Positions 42,784 through 60,457 are shown, counted from the stretch's first letter. The stretch is 64,000 nucleotides of DNA from Ptychodera flava (GCF_041260155.1 NC_091931.1:24913154-24977153), one strand, 5' to 3'. Notes: generated from the sequence alone by a model not told the origin. Numbers and translations: made by a program.

Positions 42784-44641
42784 CTGGAAAAGTCATTAAT
42801 GAAATTTCTATGAAACTTAATCAATTACAATGTCGATACAAAACACTGGAAAAACAAAAGAAATAATGTTGGCGGTGTTGTGACAACGGTGGACTGCATA
42901 TCGTTCAATTAGAGCGAAATATTTCAAAATAATTTAGATTCCTAATTGTGTAAATGCGTACCGTGACAATTAATAATTTCGACTTGATAGCGAATGCCTG
43001 TTGTCCAATGTCTATTTTTAATTTGGACTGTACAAAATTACAGAAACGTGTCGCATGGAATCTTCCAGAGATGTAAACAAGGCAGCATGAACAGTTTATA
43101 TATCAAGCAATAATAGACGTACATGTATACTGTCACCCCTGTATTTTGTACTTGTTTACGAGAAACCTATACAAACATGGTGTTATATGCTTTACCACTA
43201 TGTACCATGCAGCCGCACTTTCATTCACAATACTCAGTGCATGCAGCAAAATTAGAATGCACAGAAATCTATTTTTTAACTTTAAATGTACATTATTCAC
43301 AAAATGTTTTGTAATATCGAGTAATGATTTCGTTCAATGTTGACCAACTTGTCGGTTTTTGCAGTCGTTCCGTTCAAGGAATCAGTCATTTTAAGGTTTC
43401 ATTTTCCATTCTTTTGCACAGCCGCGGCTTATTTTCAACATGATGTTATACATTAAGAGAGGGCGACAAGAGTTTGATAATCAGTAGATAGATCTTGGAG
43501 ACATTGAAAATCATTGAAGACGACTTTTAATAGATTGAATTCTTCTTGGTTACGTTGCATGATTTTACTATTCTCTTCGCTATGTTTTTGTTTGTGTGTT
43601 TTCCTTGTCGTAACTCGATGTTTTGTGTTTTAGTTGCTAATTTGTCTCTTGATGTACTTCTTAGTATTTTCGATAATTTTTCATCTACATTGTATTTCTT
43701 GGTGTATTTTCGCAATTGTTAATATTTTGGATTGTCAGCGCTATTGGCGAACAAGTTATCCACTTTAAATAAATGTATTAATATTATCATCATCATGCAA
43801 ATGAGGGATTCTGCGCCAAACATTAATGACACACTTCAATCGCCATACTTTTGGAGTAGCAACTGTCGTCATCAAGTTCAAGGGATGTCGAGGCAATTTA
43901 AGCTGGCACTAACATTTCAAACCATCGTTACTTTTTACGCCAGATTAAACGTGTGTTCAACAGCGAGGGAAAATTCGCGACACAGTGACGTAAGAGGTGT
44001 ATGACACAAAAAAGATTAGTCTTGAAAACACAGAATAGCAGGACTGTAAGCTTATGGATTTTCATGTTTAAAGATTCATATTGTTTTAAGAGCAAACATC
44101 CGAACCCTGATGTAGATTACATGTTTGAACTTGAAATACAAGACCGTCATAACCTACCGTCAATAGAGCCATTCGGTATGGCCATATCGTATGCAAAGAT
44201 GCTAGGGCAGTCACTCTCTGTCATACGGACGTGTGTGCACTGTGTACAATACGGCATGAATTATGTGCCGATATAATGTGCCCGTGTTGATATAAATACT
44301 TCAAACGGACACTGTTTAGGGCATTTGTAGACAGTATCTAGGGCAAGTGCGTCGTTTCCCATGTACAGGCTGAAGAAACGACATATTTTGTTGCTGAGTA
44401 ATATTGAAGCGCGAACGGACTTGAATTTTCGAGGCGACAACTTTTGAGCAGTCAAAAGCATGAAATGTATATTTGGTGATAAAACAGCTCCACGTTCGTA
44501 TTCATCGGCCACTTTGATTGGCGGTACTGACGTTTCCACACTGACGCAGTTTCCTTACAATTGCATGGCGTTGATACGGTTTTTTGGTTCTCTCCAAAAT
44601 CACAAAAACATGAAAATTCATGTGAGGGCTAATTTTGAAGC
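42784..44641. other. 3' flank of the GPCR and intergenic stretch
   Basis: No AATAAA is seen in the first several hundred bases after the stop. The nearest, at 43758, is distant. No other feature recognised. Confidence 0.4.
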
Positions 44642-44923
44642 TTAAGGGGTAAATGAAATTTTCTCGGGCTTCTGAGTTTTGAGAAAATAGGGAATTTGAC
44701 TTTCTCCCATGGAGACAACGTAGGGATGGCGGCCATTTTGAATACCAAATATCGGTAAATATCGGGTAATTTGTTTCTTTTGTACCAAAATTTCCATCGG
44801 GTCCACGCTGATCCCTGAGTTTTATTCTTGATTTTGAAAAAGAGAGATGAAGTAGAGCGTTTGCCTAAAGAAGGTTTGAGCAAAAAATTAAGTATTTCAA
44901 TTTCGAGGCGCGGACTAGCTTAA
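44642..44923 (-). mobile_element. TTAA-type MITE, copy 2 (inverted)
   Basis: On the minus strand it begins TTAAGCTAGTCCGCGCCTCG and ends ACCCCTTAA. It contains the shared AAAATGGCCGCCATCCCTA block. More diverged than copies 1 and 4. Confidence 0.65.
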
Positions 44924-46064
44924 ATTGCTCTAGTGTCCCTTGAACTAGAATAAATGCAAAAACATTGCATCGTCTGTTGTCTCCCAGTGCACGTTATACT
45001 TAACATGTACGCGCCATTGAAGCTACGGCAGTGTTTTTTTTTCTTTTCCTAATTTAAAGAGTACCTCCAGCAGCACACCAAATTTTCACCATCCTTACAA
45101 AGTTGTGATCAAGTCCTTTGAAAGTAACTTTTGCACGGCCTTATGCATATTTTAAAGGCACGCCAGGAAATAGTAATTTGTCACTATGACGTCACACGGT
45201 ACCCGATTATGGGCAACAAGAGTGAATACACCGTACTGTATGAAAATTGGAGGAAAGAAGAATCAACAACCACACAGGTAACGTTGTGAAAATGCTCACT
45301 AATTGGAAATAGTACGCTCTCTAATAATGGTCTCACATTTTGTACACTTAGTGCTTCACCCGTGATCCTAGCATTAACCAAAAAATAAACATTACACACA
45401 TGTCCATCGCTGGGCAAGTATCTCTGATATTGAACTTGTCGGACCAAACGTTTACCTTCCAGGGTCAACCGGTTATGTCCTACCCTGCGTTTCCATGGAA
45501 ACAGCTGATCAATCATGATTTTTTCCTTGACGAATGCCATTAATCAAATTTAAATTATTAAGCGTATCGCACATTTACACACTTCCATCTAATTTTTTTC
45601 AACCGCCTACCTGAAATGATACTGAGCAATAAACAATAGATTCAGGGATTGGAGAGGAGGCGTCAAGAGTATGTGTATCATTGTTGTCTCTCTCATACAA
45701 TTGTTTGATTTTATTAAACGTCACAATAGTTTGAAACTCTCAATTAATTTAGATGGAAACCGACAACAGCTGACCGTTCAAAATCGCTAGATTTATGAGA
45801 AAAAATTACAACAACAAAGGGACTAATCATATTTTCGTCCGTTCAAGGTCTATTCATTGTGCTTCTTTTTTAAATTAATTATTTATGGCCTCCCCCGACT
45901 GTTAGCTTTCAAATTTCCTGTACATGCAAAATTAATTGTAAGCGGCATTTCGAATTGGTGAATGGAAGATTTATTCATGGTCGGCTGGTCTGCAAGCGAA
46001 TGTTAACAAGGCTAACTGTGAAATAATGCCATTATGTGGAAGAACGGTTAGGGGCTCAAAAACA
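44924..46064. other. unassigned intergenic stretch
   Basis: A 118-codon minus-strand frame (45540-45184) is open but unlike any family I know. Confidence 0.3.
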
Positions 46065-46335
46065 CTTATGGTAAATTCGCGCCTCGAAATTAAAAACTTT
46101 TCACCTTCAACTCAAACTTCCTGTATTAAAGGACGCTTTAAACCATTTCCTTCTTAGAAATCAAAATTAAAAATTAGAGGTCACCAAGCAAAATTCGGTG
46201 CTAGAAACTTTTAAAGCAAATGACCCAAAATTTAACGGCTCTGGAAATTATTGGAAATGACCTGGTGCTATCGTTGTGTTAACTAAACAGTATGGAGAAA
46301 AATTAAATTTTCAGTATTCACAAGTATAAGCCGGC
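46065..46335 (+). mobile_element. TTAA-type MITE, copy 3 (degraded)
   Basis: TTATGGTAAATTCGCGCCTCG matches the family's left end with one change in TTAA. The interior is partly alignable and the right end could not be found. Confidence 0.45.
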
Positions 46336-48244
46336 CAAATAAATTTCGAAATGAGCCCCATATGTGGATAGACGAAAAAGTTCTGTAAAAGTTTGAGATT
46401 CCGGAAATGTGTATGTTTACAGACATCGCATTGGTTTGAACTTACACTGGCCGCTGCTCTTTAGCAAAAGATGGGGAAGTTCTGCATTCATATAGTATAG
46501 TGCATATCATGTTTCTTGTGAAGATGGCCATAGACGATACAGAAAGCTAGCCAATCGGTAGTGAAATTCCGGCATGTTCTATTACGGGAGAATTTACGGT
46601 TGATTGTCGCAAATATTAACATTTGCATAATGCGTGTGGGGAAAACGAGAATGATCAGTGATTTGTTTCATCCATAGTTCATTGCGGCCATGGTAAAGCC
46701 ACTTTACAGGTTAACTAGTTTTCGGGGCCGTGTCTGTCCAAGCACGAGGACATTTGTTCCTGCATAGTGCGTTAACGATACTCTCAATAGGCCAAACCCG
46801 GAATTCGAATCGACCACGGTACAAACAAAGCCATGTGCGCAAACGCGCATACACGTACGTGTATTTCCATACGCGCTAGTACACATGTGGGTTTGTTTGT
46901 ACCGGCATCACGTGATTATTTGGGCGTACTGAGTCTGTAGAACGCATCGCGTCCTTTTTATTCCGGAGTATATAAATTTAAATCTCGAACGCGCGCGCAT
47001 AGAATCAGAGCGCTTAATCGCAGTCCCTCAAAACACCGGTTGGGAAACACCTGGGTCCCTATTTTTGTTACGATGCGCCTTATGGTTTGATAAGATGTCT
47101 GTGTTTGTATTTGTAGGGCTTCATTTCGGTTGGAATACAATCCACCCTACACCAAAATACTGTAAACACCACATTTCATGTGATACCTGTCCTAAAAGTG
47201 TACTATCAGGCAATTGGCAAAGTGAGAAAACGCCGTTTACTGCATTGCAATGCAGGCGAGCTACCGTAACCGCTTTTTTTTTACGGAAATCAAAACAACA
47301 AAACCAAATGACCGATCTCTCCAAAACCTAATGGATTGTTCATTTTTTGAAATGGTTGATAATGTGACGCAAGCTTCACATATTAAAGTAAATATCAGTG
47401 GTTCTGGGTAACACATGTTCGAAAGAAAAACGCGAAGAAAATGGGTATGAAATACGGATGCCAAACCGTAATCCGCATAAGCTTATTACAATTCCTAATC
47501 CGGATACTTCACATGTTAAAAAAATAGACGTTTCCCAACCGGTGTGTGTGTGTGTGGGGGGGGGGAAGACTGTGGTTCAATGAATGGCGAATACCGGGCA
47601 AATGTGCACTCTACAATCAGTAATTATTGTCGTCTAAATTTGACATTTAGCAGGTTCTTCGACCGGCCCATTGAAGTAACAAACTGAAGATACTGGTGAC
47701 TGTATTCACTTAGTTATTTCATGGCCGATTTTGTGTTTTGTGTTCGATGTGGCTCGTGTGGTGGTGAGAGACTGTGGTGTGGGACAAAATATCCCCAACT
47801 CGTGTGACAAATCTGATCGCAGACCTGATCCGTTGGGTTATGAGATTCTATTTTTCTCCTCCCTATATGCACAGGCACGAATTCATTGTACTGCCGACAA
47901 ACAAGATAGGGTGTCACTTTCTTTTATTGCATTTCTTGGAAATGTCGTGATAGTAAGTACCTCACAAGTATATGGAAATGTCATGATTGTAAGTACATCA
48001 TATATCGTTACATTTCTGCAAAGAAAGCGACTTATCTGTATACACAAAAAAGGGACAAAATTTTATGTAGAGACATAGATTTGGCACATATTTTATAACG
48101 TCATATCCGACAAAAGGTTAGTTTAAACATGAGTTTAAACGTGAAATACCATTAATATCAAAGTGGCAAAAAAGTAGTAAGTACGATAGTGGTTACTGCA
48201 TCTAAATATCGTTATTAACGTTTCAAAGTTTGAATTTTCAGTCT
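46336..48244. other. unassigned intergenic stretch
   Basis: A TATA-like GAGTATATAAATT near 46966 and a short TG/G run at 47545-47570 are the only visible marks. No gene found. Confidence 0.3.
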
Positions 48245-48588
48245 TTAAGGTAGTATGCGCCTCGAGCTTTCCTCAGTGAAACTTTCACCCCTTCTCTTAC
48301 CCAATCGAGAATAAAATCAGGGGCCGCGAAGCAAAGTTTGGTACTAGTGAAACACATTATCTAACATTCACTTTACCAGTATTTGAAATTCAAAATGGCC
48401 GTCATCGCTATGTTAACTCTATAGGGAAAAATACAATTTCCAAATTTCGAAAAACTGAGACGGCAATTTGTTTTTTTTCTTCCGCCGATCGAGGGCTTTA
48501 AAATAAGCCTCCACAAGTGGTAGATCAGAAAACCATTGTACAAGTTTTAGAGACAAAATATCTGTCCCCGAGACTCATTCTACCTTAA
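48245..48588 (+). mobile_element. TTAA-type MITE, copy 4
   Basis: TTAAGGTAGTATGCGCCTCG at the left and CGAGACTCATTCTACCTTAA at the right. The interior is shared with copy 1. Confidence 0.78.
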
Positions 48589-49781
48589 TTCTGAAACATC
48601 TACATATCTGTGAGAACTAAAGATTGAAAACAAAAATAATGTTATCCAAAAATCATAATATCTACGGATGACTAAGATACCGGGTTAAAATATACATATC
48701 AAAATGATAAAAATTAATCATGTTTAAAGAGTTCCTTTGTGTCAATTGTCCAACAAGGACACCATACCTGTAGGCATATCTGCCAACTTGGATGATGAAC
48801 CGTACGATGTAAAGATCTTCCTTAACGCATAAAATGGTTTTTATAGACCAACAATGATCAAGAACGAGCAAAAAAAAAAATCACGAGGGAATGGCTTTTC
48901 TCAGAAAAAAACAACTTTTCAAAATATTGTTTTCGATCACACCAACTTTCCCTGATACACTTCAGGTCGTACACTTTTGACTTTTCAATGACTTTGCTAT
49001 TTTTCTGGTTTTTGAAGCTCAGCCAACGAAGATCTCTCTTTGTGTAGCCATGACACAGAAAAACACATCTTTTTGGTTTCCTCTATCGTGTCGACCGGGT
49101 AGAACTATCAGTAATTTTGTGTGATGTAATTAATATTTAAAGCTGTTCCATGAGGAAATCTTCTCTCGAATGACTTATACGTTCTTATTTACATTGAATT
49201 GTAGATTTTGTAAAATAGAAAAAAATTACAAAAATATAACAGTGGATCAAACAAACAATAGAACTAGTTAATTAATAATTCGATGTGAGATATCCAGATT
49301 GACATTGCAAGTCCGTTGCTGTACAAGTCTTAGAGACACGTAGTCCATTGAACGGTCAAAATAAATATATATAATAATATAATTTTCCTGTGCCCACGTT
49401 TGAGACATGGAGATATGTATATTGTGCATCGCTGGGAAATTGTCAAAAATGTAGATGTGATCTATCCCACTCGTTCATTAAAAGCTAGAGTACTTGCATA
49501 GACGAGTCGCAATAATTATGAGCAACTTCAGGGATTCATAAGGATCGAATACAGCGCTGGAGGTTCCTAGGAAAACCGCTTTACTGCGTATCGAAGGCTT
49601 TTTGTCCAATTATATCACTCGGACCCATCGATAAGTTTATCGAACAGAGATAGATCTTCATGGTATTTTCTAAAGTTGCGAGTCACGAAATATGCAAAGT
49701 GAAAAATAAATATACATTATATCTCTGATAAAGGACAATAAACTATAAATTAATAAATTCATATGCAAATTAACGATCTTG

Positions 49782-49949
49782 TCATCTGGAAGCCTGGTAC
49801 GTGTGTCCTCCGTTTGGAAGCATTAAGTCGGTACGTGTGCAAGCTTTCTCATGTCTCGACAAAAGTGCAGTCAGATAATCACGTTCCCTTTTCAACGTCT
49901 CCACCTCTTGTAGCAGTTGCTTATTGAGAGCTTCCTGGGAATGGTGCTC
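49782..49949 (-). CDS. ATF3-like gene 2, exon 3: leucine zipper
   Basis: 55 codons and TGA, acceptor TTATTACAG. Fourteen residues longer at the C-terminus than gene 1. Confidence 0.92.
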   Translation of the reverse strand, partial: EHHSQEALNKQLLQEVETLKRERDYLTALLSRHEKACTRTDLMLPNGGHTYQASR

Positions 49950-51551
49950 CTGTAATAAATTACAATTGTTTGAAAAATAGATTAATTGGGATTTTTCGCT
50001 GATTTGGGGTAAATACTCCCATGAGGACAGTCTGTAAAATCAAGTTACTGGCATTGTTTTTCTCAGAGTACTCGGTGCGATTTAGTTCACGTGCACACTT
50101 GACGGAGGACTTGCCGAAAATAGCGCCCTCTTGTGGCAAATTTAGAAGCTTTCACGTTTTTCACTCTGTATACTCGTTTGCTCCACAATGAAGGGACTGT
50201 GTTCAGTCGAATCGTGAATGTTTTCAGCATGGTATACGATAGTATCTGCGAAACTTGTGCAAAACAGTCCAATACAAACGAATGTGTGTTACTTTTATAT
50301 ACAGTAACGAGTTCCAAATTGTGATATTATAAATGCTTTAAATCCTACGAAAACAACACAGTTGCATTACAATGCAAATCGAAAGCGTGACACAGAAGGG
50401 AAATCCCCGGCGGGTACTGGGGAATTTTCCACGTGTCCTTTAACCCTTTCGAGATGGCGTTCTACGCCGACAATACTTACAAGTATCATAGCCCTTGCCT
50501 GTAGCTTTACGTTTATAAACAGGCACTTTAAACAGTACATTACAATGGATAGCTTTGTTTGGGTTACTGAGAATTGTCATCGGTAGAAAATTTCTCAGAA
50601 TAACTTGCATAACAATAGCGCTTACCGTGACAATGCGATGTTCTTTCTCTTTCCTTTTCTTTCGACATTTTTCGGCGGCTTTCTTATTCCGTTCGCGTCT
50701 TATTCGACGTCTCTCTTTGTCGTCTTCAGTCAGCTAACCATGGAACAATAAAACGAAAATGCTTAATTTTATTCATTTATTTCCAACAATGCCACTCTTC
50801 TTTTACACAATGAGTATTCTTGATCAACTGTATGTTATCAAAAGCAACGTTATGAAGTCCAAACAGATCAACACTGATCCCCTCTTCTCTTGATTTAGAA
50901 TTCTCGGGTCCGTCTGGGTTTTGTTTATATTTGTTTATCGCGTGATCTGTTGGATACTGGCTTCGTGCCAAGTATAATGAGCCGACGGCCCGGATTGGTT
51001 ATTGCTATAATGTGACAATACCTCGCATCTCAGACCACCATTTCAATAACCACTGATTTCAATAACCACTGTCACATTTCGATGAATCATGCAAAATCCC
51101 CTTTACTAAAATTAGTTCGAGGAATTATCAAAGCAACTGAATTGGGTATGCACCGGCATTTCTGTCGTGAGCACCACGTGACTATGTAACCACTCGCCTC
51201 GTTTGCCCTAGGTTAGAGTTTAATATTTGGAACCGATGCATACAAAGAGTCGCCTTCCGAAACTGATCTCTTGCCCTTTTTAAGTATTTTTTTCAAATGA
51301 CCCAAAGTAAGTCAAATCCGAGAAAAGATACAACTTTGTAAAAATCTTATTTTAATATGCGATACGACAAAAAAGACACGTGACAAAGAAATCAGAACAC
51401 GTTTCAATATATTTAATGCCAAGTTCAGTACCTATTCAGATTTCAATGTATACTCTCTGTTTAAGTTGCTCCGACAATGCAGAAAATATTCCTCTCTGCT
51501 AACGAATAATTGTCATTTTTACAGGTGTTGAAATAATTTTGCAAAAACAAA

Positions 51552-51586
<35 letters not shown>

Positions 51587-52343
51587 AGTTTGCAATGGCG
51601 GACTTTGGACGTGGAAGTAATGCAATGCTGCATTTGCTATGCGTGGACATCGGAAACATTTCAACCATTGCACCCTAGATTTCTACGCGGGATTCTTACG
51701 CGGGAGTGCGTCTGTATATACTAATTGAAAATCTCCAAGCTCCACAACAAACGTGTTTCCTGGACTAACAGGAACCATAGACAGTGGAGGGGGGGAAGAC
51801 CCCTCCACTGTCTATGCAGGAACGTAGCTCATTAAAAGAAGCGGATACGAGACCAAGTTATTGACTTCGACAGCAGTGCAGGTTTACGCAAACTCAAAAC
51901 GAAACGGGAAACAAGGTTATATGGGTTTTAGACGTGATAATCCTACGTGACTTGCACATTTTACATACTAACAGTTCATCAGGAAAGCAACTGGAAACAG
52001 ACCGTTTAAGGTTTACTGGTTCAAATATATTATTGTGGAATGAACGGTGTTGAATACCTACTTCGTCGTGTTCTTGCGCAGCGAAATCAGGGGTGACATC
52101 AGGCAGCCCTTTCGACTGTCTTCTCGCTTTGATCGCCATTCGCAATTCATCTTTCACCAAAGTGGAGTACGATATCTCAATATCGTCCAGATCTTCCAGG
52201 CATTCGCCTTTCAAGTTGTCATCCAGCGGAACCAAGTGAATATTGTTGTTGTTGAAGTCGAAGTTCTCGTCAAAGCAAGCCGTGGCTCCATCGCTTGGAA
52301 ACTGCCACGGTAGGCCAGCGTCGGCCGACGGCTCTGTTACCAT
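49782..52343 (-). CDS. ATF3/JDP2-like bZIP transcription factor, gene 2 (3 exons, ~185 aa)
   Basis: Paralogue of gene 1, in opposite orientation. Exons 52343-52062, 50733-50626 and 49949-49782 join in phase 0. ECLEDLDDIEISYSTLVKDE and AIKARRQSKGLP parallel gene 1 and the ATF3 LVKEELRFAI motif. The basic region RRERNKKAAEKCRKKRK is intact. The zipper runs LNKQLLQEVETLKRERDYL, ending LLSRHEKACTRTD, closer to the JDP2/ATF3 C-terminus than gene 1 is. I chose the ATG in GCCATGG (52343) as start. The frame is open upstream to an acceptor near 52390, so an upstream exon could add residues (PDFDLSELDA). The basic-region exon is again 108 bases, about 67% identical to gene 1 in protein. Confidence 0.9.
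50626..50733 (-). CDS. ATF3-like gene 2, exon 2: basic region
   Basis: 108 bases, acceptor TGGTTAG, donor ACG|GTAAGC. LTEDDKERRRIRRERNK and onward. Confidence 0.93.
50734..52061. other. intron of ATF3-like gene 2 carrying small repeats
   Basis: Holds an (AAAT)n run at 51549-51586 and the 41-bp hairpin element at 51776-51816. Otherwise nothing recognised. Confidence 0.6.
51776..51816. mobile_element. 41-bp hairpin with 7-bp flanking duplication
   Basis: Perfect 17-base arms (CATAGACAGTGGAGGGG and its complement) around a 7-base loop, flanked immediately by CAGGAAC on both sides (51769-51775, 51817-51823). It looks like an extremely short foldback insertion. Confidence 0.7.
52062..52343 (-). 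CDS. ATF3-like gene 2, exon 1 (coding)
   Basis: 94 codons from MVTEPSADAG to AQEHDE, donor GAA|GTAGGT. An acidic, asparagine-rich stretch (FDENFDFNNNNIH) precedes the conserved LVKDEL helix. Confidence 0.8.
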
Positions 52344-52536
52344 GGCATCCAATTCAGATAAATCGAAATCGGGCACCTGTGTCTGAAAGTGAAAGAGCGA
52401 AAGTAGAGTGAGAAACTGTGAGAAACTACTTCAATATTTAATCTTACCTTCTTTTGTCTGTAGTTTTTAGAAAGAATATATATATACATATATATACATA
52501 TATATATATAATTATATATATAATATATGAGATAAC

Positions 52537-57147
<4,611 letters not shown>

Positions 57148-57652
57148 CTCAGGGGGCTCGTCCACCTTGTTTTATGTGTGTGTGTGTTTGTTTGTGAGCG
57201 TTTGTGTTCGTTTATTTGTTGGTTTTAATAAAATAAGAGCGAAAAGCTCTTTTTTTTATATTTGCCAATAAAGAGTGGTTTATTTATTTATTATTTGTTT
57301 GTTTGTATGTATTCCGATGGTTAGGGTTAGGCTTAGGCTTAAGTTAGGGTTAGGATTAGGGTTAGGGTTTGGGCTAGGGTTAGTCACTCCCTCTATATTG
57401 AGGGAGTGACTAACCCTAACCCTAGCCCAAACCTCAACCTAACCCTTACTTATTAAGCCTAACCTAACCCTAACCATCGAAAGACAAACAAACAAACAAA
57501 TAAACAAATAATAAATAAATAAACCGCTCTTTATTGACAAATATAAACAAAAGAGCTTTTAGCTCTTATTTTACAAAAAATAACAAATAAACAAACACAA
57601 ACACACACAAGAAACACGCACACACATACAACAAGGTGGACGAGCCCCTGTG
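57148..57652. mobile_element. 505-bp foldback element with telomere-like TTAGGG arms
   Basis: Two ~240-base arms meet at CACTCCCTCTATATTGAGGG near 57400. Inner parts are GGTTAGGG-type repeats facing CCCTAACC; outer parts are TG/GTTT-rich and their complements. The ends read CTCAGGGGGCTCGTCC and, mirrored, CACAGGGGCTCGTCC. ATCTAAG lies on both flanks (57141-57147, 57653-57659) as a target duplication. Confidence 0.82.
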
Positions 57653-57817
57653 ATCTAAGTTGCTGTATCCTGTGATGACGATGCTCAGAAGCCCGTGGTA
57701 ATGCCAATATGTACCCAGCAAAACTTAGAAAATGGCGAAACGGTAGCGTTTGCATAAATTCATAAAGAAAATGCCATGCCATCACAGGACAGTCAAGTGT
57801 CAGATGATCATGACTAA

Positions 57818-59399
57818 GGGAGCGTTCAGTTGTTATGGCCGGGGTGGGCCGGCAAAATCCAGGGGGGGGGTCACCTCAAATTTGAAAACTGCAAAGGGGG
57901 GGGGGGTCATGCATTTTTCAAACAGCTCAGAGGGGGGTCACTTAATTTTCATAAGTATCCGTCCCGTCAAAAAGCAGTTTCAGTGTTCAGAAATTTTCTG
58001 GGAGATAAAAATGATTCGTTGCATGATTTCATTCTCTGAAGTTATTCACCTGTAAATCTGAACAAAAGTATAATTATCTGTCACATGAACATCTTTACTA
58101 GACAACTCTGAGGCTTGTCTTATTATAAATCAAGCTCACTGCACTTAGGGCCATGAACAATTCCTATTACTTACGTATTAGAGATATAGCAAGTTTTGTC
58201 AGGGAAATTATTTAACAGTTACCTGTACTGAGACTACTAGTACCATGAAAAGTGAAATTATACTTTTAGGTGAAATTACAATATCATAATTGTTGTCCAC
58301 ATCTGAACTTTTAAATACCCTATTTGAATCAAGTACATTTGTATCAATTATCAAACACCTATAAAAGCACAAATTAATTTAGTTTAGCATTGTAAAAAAA
58401 TTATTCTTAGTTTTCTCATAGACTCCAATGTATAGTGAATCAACATTTCGGTGAAATTCCAAAATCCAATTTCTTGCACACATATCAACCTTTAACCATC
58501 CTAGGCTAACTAAGTACTTTAAAATGAATTATCAAATATCTATAAATACACAGATTTTGATAGTTTTGTATTGGAAAAAAATTATTCATTTTCCTCATAG
58601 ACTCCCATGTACAGTGAATCTACATTTTGGTATAATTCCAAAATCCAATTTCTGGCGAACACTACCATTTGTTACCAACCTAATCTAATCAAGTACATTG
58701 ATATCAATAATCGAGAGTACATAAATACATGAATTTACCTATTTTTGTATTGGAAAAAAATTATTCATACTTTCCTCATAGACTCCCAGGTATAGTGGAT
58801 GAACATTTTCAGTGAAATTCTAAGATCAAACTTTTTGTCCACATGCCAGTTGTAACGACCCTATTTCATTTAAGTACATTTATGTAAATTATCAAATATC
58901 TATAAATGCATAGATATAGTTTTGCATTGAAAAAGTATTACATAGATTTCTCATACATGTATGACAAAATATATGTATACCATGTATGGTGAATCAACAT
59001 TATCAACAGCTGATTTTTAATTAAATCCAAACATCAAAATTTTGTACACACACGCTTGCAAAAAAAAAGCGATCCTTCAGTAATTTCTGTCCAACCCCTT
59101 TAAAGGGTAATTTCAAAATTATAGCATGTCGAAGTGGAAATCTGAGCTTTAACACCTTTTGAGTTTGTGAGGAAGGTCATTTGAAAAAATCTAAGCTCTA
59201 TTTTGGGGGATTCTATTGCTCCATATCTTTACTCAAGCAATGTGGGGGGGGGGGGGGGGGTCATGAAATTTTTGTCATCTTGAAAGGGGGGGGGGTCATC
59301 AAGTTTTTTGGTACAATGGGTAGGGGGGTTCACTTATTTTGACTGATGCGCAGGAAGAATTTGCCGGCCCACCCCCAGCCATAATAACTGAACGCTCCC
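57818..59399 (+). mobile_element. Harbinger-like non-autonomous element C (1582 bp) with internal tandem array
   Basis: Ends GGGAGCGTTCAGTTGTTA and TAATAACTGAACGCTCCC, TAA duplications at 57815-57817 and 59400-59402. The left 250 bases match element B. The middle (58280-58990) is a tandem of four ~180-bp units marked by AAGTACAT or a close variant at 58331, 58512, 58691 and 58872, as in element A. No transposase. Confidence 0.85.
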
Positions 59400-60370
59400 T
59401 AATCTGCTTCTGCAGTGAGAGAAGCTCCAGTCAAACGTCAGTCGCTGGTTAGTCATCAACAGTGTCACCTTGCTAGACAGCAGTCTAGAGATGTTGTTCC
59501 TCAGAACGCAGTTTCTATTCCTGTGCTTGAGATTTGTTAGATTAGGTCTCTCCGATACGGTAAGTACCGAGCCATTAATTTGAATGCAATGTTTGCCCAG
59601 CCCAGACTATCGCCAATCGTCATAAATATAATGGCGGCCTCCGAAGCTCGAGTAATAAACTGTGACGTAGCAAGGCTATATGGGCTAGAGTAACGGTGGT
59701 CGTAGACATTTGGAGGAGAGTGTGAAACCACATATGTGTCACATGACAATATCGGCTATATCATCTTGTTTCAATTTTAGAGATATCGTTGTTATAGTGT
59801 CAGGTTTTCGCAAATATTTTGCCAACTGCATTCATTACAAACGCTCTCCTTTCTGAAGGGGCAGGTTTTTTTTATCAGCTTTATCTCTGAGCAAATTGAC
59901 TAACTGTGCACAACTTTCAAATGGGAACAAAGGACTAAAATCACATAAACAGTTAATGTCAACAACCACTGATGCGAGAACCAGGGATTGAGGATTGCCC
60001 TTTTTAACACCTTGAATAAACTATAACGCTGTTGACTGTCAAGTGTAATGCACTCTAAATACCTGTCATTCGCTTATCATGCCTGATTGAATCAGTAAGA
60101 ATTCGCTCTTGCTGCTTTATTACCGGGCTATGGCATGCAATATATACCGATTACCACTTCGTATGACTACCTCCATCGTATGACTCATGGGATTCGGAAA
60201 AAACTAGAGGAAAAGGCTAGCGTATCTCGTGCATGCCCAGTGCATGCCACATCAGGACAGTCAACAGTCACGTGACATTCACTACAACAATAACCAATTG
60301 TTGTTTCGTTTCAGTGTCTGTTATCAGCCGGAAAGCAGTGGCGGCACAGTAAATCGTCTCTTGAGGGAAT
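59400..60370. other. upstream region of the TNFR-like gene
   Basis: Expected to contain its promoter. An ATATATA element sits near 60140. Nothing else recognised. Confidence 0.3.
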
Positions 60371-60457
60371 ATGAGTGCAACTTTGTGCTTCACCATTGCT
60401 GCATATCTGCAAATATGCACCGTTGTGTTGGCCTCGACACAAGGAGTCACTCATAGC
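60371..60457 (+). CDS. TNFR-like gene, exon 1: signal peptide
   Basis: 29 codons with a hydrophobic core and a clean GTAAGT donor. The ATG is the first in the frame. Confidence 0.62.

Noticed and set aside
45184-45540. 118-codon minus-strand frame
   Set aside because: Reads like an ordinary protein in composition but has no motif, no partner exons and no neighbouring support.
46966-46978. TATA-like GAGTATATAAATT
   Set aside because: No coding exon follows within a plausible distance on the plus strand.
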